A stretch of 64,000 nt of DNA from contig CM024176.1 of the NCBI GenBank assembly GCA_013433145.1, positions 10,278,520 through 10,342,519 on the forward strand. The letters are read 5' to 3'. Below the pieces are notes generated by a model. It worked only from the letters and a program-made list of their open reading frames with translations. It made no database searches and was not told the origin of the DNA. The translations under genes and the position numbers were made by a program. This document shows positions 23,700 through 36,100 of this stretch, piece after piece. Numbering within the stretch: the first letter of the stretch is position 1; every line of letters begins with the position of its first letter. Source of the DNA: Ascaris suum (Eukaryota; Nematoda; Chromadorea; Rhabditida; Ascarididae).

Positions 23700-24600
23700 G
23701 GCCACTTCATTCTCGCATGACTATTATAAATGAGATCAACGATTCAAACTTCGAAATTGACCTTCCACCGCATGACACGTCTAAGATGAAACAGAAGATC
23801 GACAATTCTATTGGAGGATTCGATATGCTTGCAAGAAGTCGAGTGTCGGTTGGTAGTTACGCCTTGATGATGCGGGAAATCAAAAAAAAAAAAAAAAAGA
23901 TGAAAAAAACAAACGGCAGAAAGTTGATGGTCACTCGTTCGCTCGTAACGCCGACATTGATCTTTCATGATGACAAATAAATTTGCTGTTGAAAACCTAC
24001 ACATCATTTTTTATTCTAGGCAAGTTGTTGAAATGAAAAACTCATGTCCTCTCCTTTCAATCTCTCTTTAGTGACTCCTTTCGAGGGTTTATCTTCCAGT
24101 CGGTCATCGAGGTCAGATCCACAGCTTTATCATCCATTAGGCTATAGGTTGCCATTATCTCATTCGTTCAGCATTTCAGTAAATAAAACCTTCAGTTTCA
24201 CTTGCACTAAAATGAAGCTTTATTGGAAATACACCGGGTGTTTATTGGTTGCTTAGTCTCTTTTCTGATTCAAGACAAATGGAAGACAAATGAACCAAAT
24301 ATACCCGACTTCCTCATAAGAACTGCTTATGTCACATCGCAATTTGGGAGATTAAATTCTCGTTGCCTAGAATACATCATGAAATGTCTTATCGAGGCGA
24401 GTTTAACCACTAATTCCCAATTTTTTAAACTGCTCATTTGAAATGGAAATTTAGACGAACACCAACTTAATTTTTGCTGTATTTTTGGCTATGAGCAAAA
24501 CAAACGAATGGAACTAATCAAATGAACATGAAACTAGAGCAACCACTTAACACTCATGAAGAAATCTTCCTACACTGCAACATGACGAATATGAGATGCA
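23700..24600. other. AT-rich stretch with short frames
   Basis: A plus-strand frame at 23651-23980 has a plausible polar segment (NFEIDLPPHDTSKMK) but then runs into a poly-A tract encoding lysines. It is not supported further. Frames at 24044-24441 have no recognisable features. Confidence 0.3.
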
Positions 24601-24659
24601 TCAACGGAGATGGAGAATATCGGCTGCATGCCAAACATATCCATACAATGAAGTTGCAT

Positions 24660-25980
24660 GGTTCCCTAGGCGGTGATATCAGTGGATGTTCGTGAGAACA
24701 AATCGATGTCAGTGTGGCTCTATTTGAGGAAGAGGGATGAAACACCTGTTAGATCGGCCAACAAAAGAATCGAAAATTTTCTAGGAAGAAGGGAGTTGTT
24801 GTTAGTGAACATTTTATCTCTCTAAAGGGATTACGAAACGAAGGAAGAAGCCACAGGTAAATAATATGGATGGGAATATGAACAGGTCGTCAGCGACGTT
24901 TTGAGAACTCTCCACGACGACAAGAATGGTATTCATCAATGTAATGTGCTTATTTCCTAATGCTCAATGACTCTATATTCCGCTTCATCGAAAATTTCCA
25001 CATGCCGTAAAACATTAATTTTTGATTAAAGAAGCCATCCTGAAATGCATATCAAAAACCACTCTAGAATGAGTATACGCGAAAAAGTCGGACTTATTGC
25101 AGCACATATTAAATCATGAAATTCTAAGGTATGTGAAAATGACAGGTGTATTAGTAAGGTATTTGTTGAAATAAACGGGTTGATCATAGAAGAAGAATAC
25201 TCGACGTCAAGAAAAAAGATTCAATAACCTATTCTTCAAGTAATTAGAGAAAACATAGTGCAGCGAAAAAAAAATCTGCAGTTATTATTGAAATACATGG
25301 TCGCTTCACTTTTTTGATATATTTCTTGTACTGTCACATTTTCTATTCATTTTCCGAAATAGTATTTTCATGACACCAATAGAGTAAATCATGGTACTTG
25401 CAACAGGAAGCGTCTGTTCTAATAGAAATCAAGGATTCAGAGTTGCTCATATTATCACTAAACCGCAATAAAGAGAAGCATCATTTATTGAAGTACCGAA
25501 TAAATTTTATTGTTCCCTATTTTTCACTTTGAGTGGAGTCTGTTCATTTGCTTCTCTTAGGGTGCTCAGAGATGCAACAGTTCTCATCACTGGCGATCTT
25601 CTAATGTTGAGACACTGCAGCCTCAACCACCATTCGTGTTGGATTGCTTAATCACGTATTGAAGAACACTGTGATCGTTTGTTGAACACCTGCTCTACAG
25701 ACTCCTGTAAATGCCACGGAAGATCCTTCTTTTGCGTAGACAGCATCCAAGCATTCTCAGAGTGTTGCGCGTAGGCATGTATTTGGTGGTGAGGCGAAGT
25801 TTAGGTTGGTGCATTTGCAATACTGTTGTAAAGATGGGATGAACATGGGTGCCCGCTGCGATAAACTATTGAATGAGCGGTAGTAGAGTTTTGATATCAC
25901 GATGATCGACAAATTGCATGAAAGCTTGACCACATCATCATTTTCTTTTCACGAACATCCACTGATATTAATACCCAGCT
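24660..25980. repeat. Two diverged fragments in inverted orientation
   Basis: ATATCAGTGGATGTTCGTGA at 24673-24692 (plus) recurs in reverse complement at about 25955-25974. Both read ISVDVRE followed by Lys-rich residues, Met and Trp (SMSVW and MMMW) in the corresponding frames. About 1.26 kb separates them. Similarity at the peptide level beyond the 20-bp core suggests old paralogous coding pieces. The family is not recognised and stops are present around both. Confidence 0.4.
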
Positions 25981-25999
25981 AACCTTGCCACACTGTATT

Positions 26000-27700
26000 T
26001 CTTCTCCTCGTGTTCCATCTATTTTCATTGCTACGTCAATGAGTTCCGATTGTTTGGTTCTGGCAAATTAATCTCAGCGAGCGCGTTCAAAATCGCGGGA
26101 TCAATTGCACGGTAGTTTCGACAATACCAACTTCATACTCTCGTTGCTCCAAATTGCTCACCTTGTTGAAGAAATGACGAGAAAGATAAAGTGTGCTTTG
26201 TATCTCAGCTTATTACTCTTTAGCAACAAATATAGGCTTTAAAATTCAAGCAAAACAAACGAGAATGTTGCATTCCTGTCATAATTTGCCATCCCAGTTA
26301 TGAGCAAGAAATAAATTTAGCTTTATGAATTTAAGGCAATAATAGTTGGAAAATAGGGGAAATCATCAAATGAATAATAAGAAACAAACTTGCCAACAGA
26401 CAAATCATATGTGACGATTAGTCAACGCTACTTTTGTTGAATTGGGAAATTCATTCAACAATCTCAATTTTGATTTCAAAATGTATCAACGCGAACGATT
26501 TCGCTTCGATTTATTTCCTTTCTTCTTCTTATTTTTTATAAATGTCCATTAACTGTGTTCACAAATATGTATATGTCCGTCTCTCTATCTTCTGAGGAAC
26601 TAAAATTAGAATTAAAACCAAAAATGAGAAATTAAAATTAAACCAAGAATTTTTAAATTTTTTTAAAAATTTTTAAATGAAATTATATTTTTTTTTAAAA
26701 ATAGAGCGTTAACAATATTTCAGTATATTAATTTAATCCAAAAAACGATGAATTTTGATTCTACAAATAGTGTTGTTCATCCTTTCGTCGCAGCTAAAAT
26801 ATCAGTAAAATTACTTATACTCAAAGTAGCTCATATGCTTCGCCTACTTTTAGAATTTTGTTGAAAACTTTGCAATAATTTGTAGATGTGTCTAGAAATA
26901 TTTGCATTTTTTTTTCGCTAATTTTAAAAACGAATATTTTTTTTCAATCAGCATTTATGAGAAGAAATCTTTTTTAATCAAAAGAAAACATTGTTGAATA
27001 CTACTTGATCGATAGTCTTCTCAATTGCAGTTGTAACCTCCATAGTACACTTCATTAAGACACTCTGGCTGAGATGAGGTAGCACACGAAAATAATCCAG
27101 AGATGACGAATTTAATTTCGCTAATTTGACTAAGCATTTTGCTTTGCTCCCAAATAAGTTAATAATCTTCTTATTTTTGAGCATTTTATTCCATATTTAC
27201 ATCGTTTAGTATGTTTAATGTTTAAAATTTCTATATACGATTTGTTGTGTGAATTATTCGGACATGCTCAAAGCATATTTTCATAGAATTGACCTCAGGC
27301 TGAAATATCAATCCACTCATGTTTTGATAACTAAAATAATCTCAATCGTTTGTCCTCGATGTTTGATCATTTTCCAAATACCATTCGAAATAAATTATTC
27401 CTTTTCTTTTCATAGATTTAAACGCACAGCAATCGTTTAAGTTAATATTCATCCACATAATATGCGTGTGTATTTCTCTATTCGATAGTTGCAATATGGG
27501 AATCATTGCAGAGAGACCTACAAACAATAACAAATGTTTCCTAAATTATAAAATGACATAAATTCAAATTTCAAATGAACAATAATCAAAATATGTCGAA
27601 ATATGTGAAACAAGATTCAACACAGTACACGCTTTTGCTTTCCACTCATCTCGCCAATCATTTGCATGCAGTTAATTGTGGAAAATAATATCCCCATATT
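26000..27700. other. AT-rich DNA, no recognised gene
   Basis: Contains low-complexity A/T tracts (26630-26700). A 68-codon minus frame at 26978-27184 is not recognised. Nothing else can be supported. Confidence 0.4.
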
Positions 27701-27713
27701 TCAACAGCTTTAC

Positions 27714-28010
27714 TCAAATTCGTCTTAAAAACGAAGTGATTGCTATAAAATGAAAAATCGATCGACGAGAAATTTCGATGAAATTCTTCACCTTCAAGCG
27801 TCCATAATTTTCCTCTTTCGAAATTGATGGATCAACGTGAATCGGGTTGGAGTTATAGTCTTGGGTATTATCAAAATCATAAAATGGTGTATAATATTTC
27901 CAAAAAAAAAACCGCAACCTCATCTCTAGTGGTGCTCGAATTGGAACTGCTAGTGCCGAAATGATTTTGACACGACTCTCTCTAGCAAAGGTCATAATAT
28001 CTGCATGCAT
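27714..28010 (-). CDS. Coding-like minus-strand frame, unrecognised
   Basis: 98 codons from an ATG at 28010. The first part (ARESRVKIISALAVPI) and the second (NPIHVDPSISKEENYG) have balanced composition unlike the AT-rich surroundings. A run of T in the middle encodes Phe residues and may mark a splice region or an indel. No domain is recognised. It might belong to the same transcript as 28756-29297 on the same strand. Confidence 0.25.
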   Translation of the reverse strand: MHADIMTFARESRVKIISALAVPIRAPLEMRLRFFFWKYYTPFYDFDNTQDYNSNPIHVDPSISKEENYGRLKVKNFIEISRRSIFHFIAITSFLRRI

Positions 28011-28755
28011 TTTGCGCTTCTTAAACCTAATTTAGTAGCGATCGGATTGGAATTTCACCACAATAGAATCCGCAAAATGAATCGTCTATATGCAGAATTT
28101 CTAACGCTCGTTTCAATAAGACTGAATGCATTTACTGGAAACATTTATTGTATATTACACGCTTATTGGACCATGTGATATGACTGCAATGACGCACCTC
28201 AAGTTTAATTCACTTACTGGAATTTCCAACTATTCTGTCGCTAATGGAAGAGGTCGCGATCGCATGGGTTCAGTAAACGAGAAAGTCGACCAAGAAATGC
28301 GCGCAGACTTCCATCCTGTGATCTGTTAAATTACTATATCGATGACCCCATTTCAGCTCTCATGGTTTCTTCATAAATTAATGGAAGTAAAGATCAATTA
28401 GAGGCTATACCGTAATACAGGCCATATCCTTAATTGTTATAACTTGAGTTTATTGCTGAGTTGAAAGTACTGGAAAGAAAAAAAGCAACATTAGACCCCA
28501 CAACATGCGATTATTCTAAAGTCCGAAGATACCACGAAACCCTGGGTTGGCAAATTTCCAAAGGAGATTTCGTGTCGAGTGAAAAGTGAATAGATATTTA
28601 GGCATTTTGCATGGTGTTAAGGGCTTATTTTTTAAAATACTTGTTCGGGTGCGGTTTGTTGGAGACTCCTGTTTTAGTAAACGATTTCCACCCCCCACCC
28701 ACCCCAACCCTCCCCCCAATGGAAGCACCTACATTCGTGTGATTGCTGGATTTCT

Positions 28756-29297
28756 TTACCGGAAAATCGACATCTTGTTTTCCGGAAAGAATATCTCCAA
28801 TGTCGTATAAGTATTGTCTACTTCTTTGTCGTCACTCGCCGGTTTCGCAAGTTCAGGTTTTTTAGGCAATTGTTGGTTCGAATTCTTATCTTCGTGCACG
28901 TTTGCAGATTTACTAGCAAAAATCCACTGTAGAGATGCATAGAGATGTGTATGTCTGATTTTATTTGTTAGGTTAGCTCGGTTAACCATAAAGGTTGCAC
29001 TTTGAAACCTAATCGGTCTAATTCACACCGTAAATTATCGTTGGGAAGAGCATAGAATTTCAAGGTGAAAAAATTACATACGCTTGAACCGGGCAGTTTT
29101 TCATTTACACGGTTGACAATGAAACTTCCTTTGAAAGTTTTGTGCGGACGGTGAGTCGGTTGAATTACGGACGTATTGCTCTGCATATTTGTTAATTTTT
29201 GGTCACTTTTGAGGCCAATTGGCCGGATGAGCGAAATGTAAACGTACAGGCTATGACGATTGCCCCAGTGTTCTTCTCCACATATTCTACCTTTCAT
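28756..29297 (-). CDS. Coding-like minus-strand exons, unrecognised
   Basis: 29297-28968 and 28989-28756 are two overlapping-phase open frames. The first contains PTHRPHKTFKGSFIVNRVNE, with a possible donor (CAAGC|GTATGT) shortly after. The second has a possible acceptor (CTCTACAG) near 28932, a polar stem-like segment rich in Lys, Pro and Asp, and a donor TTTCCG|GTAAAG near 28760. The region lies upstream of the minus-strand GT92 exons and could hold its 5' end, but no similarity to the paralogue's first exons supports that. Confidence 0.3.
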
Positions 29298-29999
29298 AGC
29301 AATAACAGCGGAGTGTGCTTGATTCTAAAGTGATTTACTGCTCAAATCATACTGAAGGAGCTAACAGATTATCTCATAATGAATTTCATATTCATTGGAC
29401 AGATAGTACCGAAGCGTTCTTGCTTGTTTTGTTTTGTGCTTTTCATAGAAACTAGTGCTGCATCTCGAGGCATCTGAACATAAACTGACGCTGTGGTTAC
29501 AATTGCCTTTTTTCCATATGTGAGAAAGGAGATTACAGAGGATCTTTCCATGGTTTCATCGAATCGTTTGAATCACCTAAAGATCAAATATCCTTCAGCT
29601 CAAAAAAAAACTTCAATTCCATATTTGTGCCTCAAAAATTCGGACAACGGCCTGCTGATTGCAACTGCGAGAATTGTCCCCCAATACCGAGTATATCCCT
29701 TCCCTCCCCCCCCCCCCCCACTTTCAGAGTTTTGTATGCGCTTCTTTCACGAAAATCCCAATTTCATTGCTTAAATCTGCGACGGCAATACGACTACATG
29801 AAGAACAGACAGTTTTACTATAATTGCCAGTCGAGCATTTTTTGTACCTTCACGGAATCAATTGAAGCTCGCATCTATTTTTGAGGTATGTTGAGGCGTT
29901 GCTGAACGAAACAGAAACGTGAAGTGCCTTCATAGACTCAGCGTTGTTGTTTTCTTCTCTTCTGCTTTGATATTCCTGACTCTCAGAAACATGCATGCT

Positions 30000-32050
30000 G
30001 AGTTTTCACTCTTTTTATTCCGTCGAAATATCGAGCGATGCAGAATCACCTTCAAAGCCATCAGATGGTCATTTTGGCCAAGATGACCGATGGTAGCAAG
30101 AATGTTATGATATGTCTCGCCTCTCCTTTCTGCATCTTTGCTCAGGCAAACTTTTAAGTGATGCAGGTCTCTTTCATTTCTCTATGGTGGTATCCATGGG
30201 GGCGGGGGGGGGGGGGGGCAGACTGTTTCGCAGACCTTTTGCTGCCTGCTTTCCTTGAATTCAACAGCTAGCATAAGGTGACAGATGAAAATTCGTTGGC
30301 CACACCGGTGATCGGGATCTCATCGGAATTAGGGATATGTTGCAGCAAAATATCTTCCCCAGAAGACTTCACGACTCCAGCGCGAAGGGCATATCACAAA
30401 AGTTTTTGACGACGACGCTGAGGGAATAATCGTCCGGCGAGATAGGCGCCAGCCCCACTTCCATCGTCTCTTCCCCCTTCTCTCGCTAACCTTTCTTTCA
30501 TTATCAGTGCGACTGTCGAACAAAGGCGCTATTCCGTGCTGGAATTATTCAGCATTTGCGCGCAGGCAGTACCACTCAGTTTTCTAGCGAAGTGAAATCG
30601 TAGACGCATCGTTTGATATAAAACGATGGGCGAGAAATCCACTAAGAGGAGCCGGATTGAAAGAGGAGCAGGATTGTGCGCAAACTTTTCGACCAGCATT
30701 CTTGACACAAATCCCTCCATGGCATAAGTGTCAAGAATTCACGACACACGCAACAGCTCGTAACAAAGATTCTGGAATCCCACTGCCATGCTGGCACTGC
30801 TCTTAGTTCCTACCTCATTAATATGTTGCTTATAGCACTCAGCAATTAGCACCGAGTCTAAATTTACAAAGGCCGCCTGAATGGACGACGCCGATGCATT
30901 CCTTGGTATACTAATTACAGTCATATTGAACTGCGGTATTTCCGCGATTTCAAGAAGATTGCGCAGTTATCAGGGGCAATACAGTGCCCATATCCGACAG
31001 TGGTGGCAACCGTACGCCCTAGATGGTGGCGCATAAACGTAGCACGCATTCATCGTTTTGGTGGATGACAAAGTGTGCGTGAATTTCATCTTGTAGTAGT
31101 CATTGCGGCTGACCGTGGCTTAAGGATATAATCATTTGGTTAGTCCTTTTTTTTGAAGAGGTCCACCGTAAGCGAGCGCGTCCTTAGGTGCAAAAGTTCC
31201 TCCAACCCAGAAAGAGCTTCCCAGAACACATCCGCATTTGTAACGAGTCCAACCTGATTGGTCAAGCTGCCATCCTGAATCGCGCCTTTGCTGCCACCGG
31301 TATCAGCAGCTGTGCAAAGCGAGTGCACAACGAAATTCTAGACGGGTCAGTGGGTGGGGGAATCGCAGAGAGACACAGTCGCCTGATCCGATTTCCAGAA
31401 GCTCTTGAGAAAACTTGTCTTATTCCTCTGCTTCCACCTTGCTGTGTTGCTTCCTCCTGTCACCGAGGCGGCGTGGTGAGACGGTCAGCCTAGGTTTGTG
31501 TCAGGCTGTGCTGCTTCGCGAAGCATGCCGATTTTCAGTGGCCCTGTGCCTTGTGATGCTGACAGACGAACCGCTAACCGTTTGTTGGGAGCGTCCAAGA
31601 ATGCACGTAACTTTCCATAAAGATAGCAGATACACTTGCAGAAAGTTTGTTTGCGAACAGATTCTTCAGGTGCATGGCAGGATCAACTTGTTGCAGAGCA
31701 AGGAGGACAATGGATCAATGAGCGGCCGTTGTTCATTCCATGCATAAAGTCATGAAGTCGTTCTTTATTGTGGAAGTTCCAGGCAGAAACCAGCGAAGCA
31801 AATGGCAGGTGCGCTTGCCAAAGCACAACGGGTTCGCCTCTACTTCCCGCGACTGTCGTTTCCTCCCTTTCATCTTCTTCTTTCTTCTTCGTCTCGCATT
31901 CGTGAATATGAGGAACACAGCTTAGTCCTCAGTGTACCGGACTTGCTAGCTGATTGAGTGGCCATTAGCTTGAACTTCGATAGTGACTCATTTTTGATCA
32001 CGGATGGCGTCTAACATTCTCCATGTGTCGATGCTGACCCATCACCTTTC
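30000..32050. other. GC-richer island with several short frames, unidentified
   Basis: Composition is clearly less AT-rich than on either side. Moderately long open frames occur on both strands (minus 30924-30739, 30720-30529, 30523-30329 and 31328-31140; plus 31188-31493 and 31415-31747), all with stops between them. A 15-base G run sits at 30204-30218. This looks like a decayed foreign insertion or an old pseudogene. No transposase, polymerase or other family was recognised. Confidence 0.35.
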
Positions 32051-32059
32051 GCTTGTCCG

Positions 32060-33090
32060 ATTAATGCTCTATTGGAAAGATATTTCGAGCACTTTCGTTA
32101 GCCATTATTTTCTGCTCAAGTCCCATCGTTCTAATAAGCGCATATAACAAAACGCTTGATGGGCGCATAAAGCCAGTAGTAAGATTCGAGCCACGATTAT
32201 TTCGAATGCGACATGTACTTATATCGTTTTGCCGGCAACTTGCATTTGTTGGGACACAACGAGTCACATGGTAAATAGTATTTTACAACGTTGATGCTAA
32301 TGAAAGCACTGACCTCTTGGTAGGTATTCATAGATTCGAATTCGTTCGTGCACGTTATTTTTGCTAGCTGATAAATAATGGTCATTGTCTGAATCGAGGA
32401 CTTTAACCTCAAATCTCGTCCAACTTGGCAATTCTAGTCTAAGCAAGAAATACTGATCACAAAGGATCTGTAGTAGTTCGATGAATATTTCTTTGAACTA
32501 GCTTTTCAGAGCGGCATAAGGGGCAAGGGGGTGGGTGGGTTGTATAGATACTCGAAAGTTCGAGTCATTGCTAGGCAACCTGAAATTGTTTTCACTGGTA
32601 ATTGGAACGATATTTAAGGGTATTTTACTGCGGCTTACTTTGAAAAGCTCGTTTGAAGAAATCGCTCGTGATGTTAATTGTGCCTTTTGCATTCACTTTG
32701 AAACCCTCGTTCCTTTTAATCTCATTCTTTCTCCTTCACCCCTTTCTCATACATATACTTTTCATTATTCTTGCAATATAGTAAGATGCAACACGTGTTA
32801 CATAGGTTACTTCGGTTTCATGAAATCACTCGTTGTCTAATTTGTATGTGATGATTGCCTGCTATCAGTTAAAGGACTTATATCTTTTTTTAACAACTGC
32901 ATCATTATTTCTTGTCAGTTGTTTGCATCTATGGCTATGGGCTTAAAAAACTACCAATTTTTCGTAAGATATTATAGAATTTCAAGTGAGTAGGTGTTAA
33001 ATGTTCTTCTGCAAATTTATATATGTATGAGGAATCAGTCATAATTTGGTACGACAAGTAATGCTACGTGAAGGTTGTGGCATTTGAGAT
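32060..33090. other. Region upstream of the plus-strand GT92 gene
   Basis: AT-rich, no gene recognised. It would hold the promoter or trans-splice acceptor of the gene starting at 33101. A weak acceptor-like AATTTCAAG lies near 32983. No clear TATA or regulatory motif can be defended. Confidence 0.35.
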
Positions 33091-33100
33091 TCACTCGACG

Positions 33101-36100
33101 ATGAAGATGAAGATCGGAGGCGAATTCTTTATCATCTGTTTATTGTCGGTGATGGTTTTTCTCGTTTATCACGAATACACTAATCTGCTACCTATATTCT
33201 ATAAAAGAAATAATGAATCAGCGAATATAACGAAAGCGGTAGCATTCAATGCTAGAAGAACAACGAGGAAATTGCGCCCATATAACGTAAGTTTGATAGT
33301 ATTGCGACGCTAAAAGATTGGTTCATAAGCTTTCAAACGAAAAGATTGAAAAAAAAATGCACACTTCTAACTTTATAGTTTTAAGCAAATTCGCGCTCAG
33401 TTGTTTTTCTCTAATAGATTTTCCAAGCATCATGATGAAATTTGGAAGTTTATTTTGCCTTTGGCAATTAGGCTGAAAAAACCGGTAGAGATGGGAAAAT
33501 TTTAAAGTTAATGATCGGCGAGAAGGTGCAGTTTTTCATACGATAAGCTACTAACGAGTACAAAATTCTCAAAAGCGCGTCATCAGTATACATTTAAGTA
33601 GTAATCTTCTATTCTGCAACTTGAAAATCGACGTTGTTCAACGATTTTCATCGTGAGATGTTTATTGCCCAAACATTGAAGCAAACGTGTCAAAGGTGTA
33701 AAGGTTCAATGAATCAATTGAAACGATATCAGTTGAAATGAGATGAGGGATAACTTCAAGTTCTCGAAATGGAAACACCCTGCAGTTCTCAGGTTTTATG
33801 AGAGGGTTGAAACCGAAAAAGCACCTATGAGCCTACTTGAGATAAACGGAAAAATTCACCGATAGAAATGTTTGGAGAGATATTCCTTATTTTTTGGTTT
33901 AGAACTAGGTCGAGATGCGCTGATCGGTATTCCAATAGCTACGGATGAAATAATTTTGAAAGAGGTTTTGAAGGGCACGTCATCTTAACCGATGACTTTC
34001 TATTACATAAAACAATTGAAATCTTTCATTCTGTCGGCCTTACATACAAAATTTTCATACATTTTCCGCATCTATCAGATCACCCGTTGGGTTTCAATTG
34101 GAATTCCTTGTTCGCTAGCCTTCCTTTCGAAAAATCTTATTCCCAAATTGAAATTGCTCATCATAGCTTGAGAATATACGAAAATTGCACACAGCAGAAA
34201 GTGAGGTCATTGAAAGAATCTTTCATAATAGAAATGTTGATGTTTACCCGTTTTTGTTGGTGGAATGATGCATATAACGTCTGCCATCTAGGTAATGAAA
34301 CTTGCATTCTCTTGTGCTGAATCACTTTTTATGAATGAAGGAGTTTGCACTCAAATTGCTTATTATTCATTTATCTTGACGAGTGATGTGAAGGAGGAAT
34401 TTATTCTCGCCATAAGTATCCAAGGGTTGGAAAAAAAGCAAATGCAAAAAAGAGTATAGGAAATCCAAAGGTCCGAAAAACCGGAAGAGAGAAATGCTAG
34501 TCGCAGCCCTCACACTCATAATTTTCCACCTTCTCATGACAGTTGAAATTCAGCTGGCCGAGGGAATTCGTCATTATATTGCTCTATGGAGGTAAATAGG
34601 ATGATCACGAAGGAACCGATATCCAACGAGTCATTTAGCTAGAGAGTATGTGGCATAAGTAGGATATCTTTCCCACTTAAAGCAGAAGTATGTTCTGTTT
34701 GGCTATGAGAATGCCAAAGTTGTAGCAGTGTCGGAGCAGTATTGGAGCAGTGTTTATGACTAGACGATGGAGCATTGTTTACATTTATAGATGAGAGAAG
34801 GTTACCTGAGCACACGATCGGTAACAATATCTGTGCAGGTAATAACATAATGAAGCTCCCTTCCTCAGATACAAATCATGGATGGCATTGATGAAAAGAT
34901 ATTATATTATTAATTTGCGACAATTATTAGAATTATTGAAGGGCATAGAGAAATTACCTAACAAAAAAGCGCTCGATAAAATTAGGTAGAGAAAACAAAA
35001 AAAGGAGAGAGAGAGAACTGAAAGCCATAGAGGAGATTGAAGGTGAACTGGTGGATGCCTTATTCTTCCGCGACTTTCCAATTAAGATTATAGAAAAGTA
35101 ATATGGAGGTAAAGCTATGATTTGCACTTATTAACGACGCATTACAAATCGGTGTTCAGAATCTCTGTAATTCAAGATCCGCAAATTCACTCTGAGATAT
35201 CAAATATTCTCATCAATTATATCGTTTCTAATTACCTTAGATATTTTATTCGATATTTAGCATTATTGAAGTTTTGACAAAATCTCTGTTATTCTTTTAT
35301 CTCTAACTGAATATACTCTTATACAGGTGTATATAATGAATGCATATTTGATTGGAGATGAGGATATTCGTATTATTCTTCTAACTAAATGCAAATATTT
35401 CGCAAGCCTTGTCATTCATTCCGGTGAGGATTCGTTTTCCCGGTAAATTTGGAACTTCTGGATGATTGTCCACTATACTGGCTGAAAGGGTATGTTTCCT
35501 TCTTTCGAGTTTTATTTTTTTGCAATTGAGAAAATTGCTTGTGATAACAAATATTCTATGATAACGCTGCTAATGAATTGATATTTTGGAGTATTTGTGG
35601 TGCATAGGCCAAACAATCGGCGGCCATGGATTTTTGCAGTTCCATCTCGAATAATGGTGCAATTGGGTGGTTGGCAGTTGAATGAAATTTGAATTCGTGC
35701 TGTTGTGCAAACGAGTTATTTGATATGAAAGAAGAGATATATGTGAGCATATGCATTTTATTATAGACGCCGGATGTATTTTTCTTTCCTACCCTTATAG
35801 TTATGATTGTCTATTTCAGACAAAATATCACACATCCTTCTGGGGGAGGGGAGGGGGAGGGGGAGGGTTGGAGGAAGAGGAATTGAAATCGCCAGACATC
35901 ACATTGTTTAATTGGAAGGACGATGAATATTGTTTCTGCTTTACGTGGATGACTTGCATGGGTCACACAAGTCACACAACTATCTTCCGAAATAGGGCAC
36001 AGCATGCATTTTGCAGATGTAGCATTCAAGACTGAGTAAGAGAATCATGAAAGCTGGCTGAAAACCGTACGCTGCTGTCTCTGGCCAGTAGCATTTTCTA

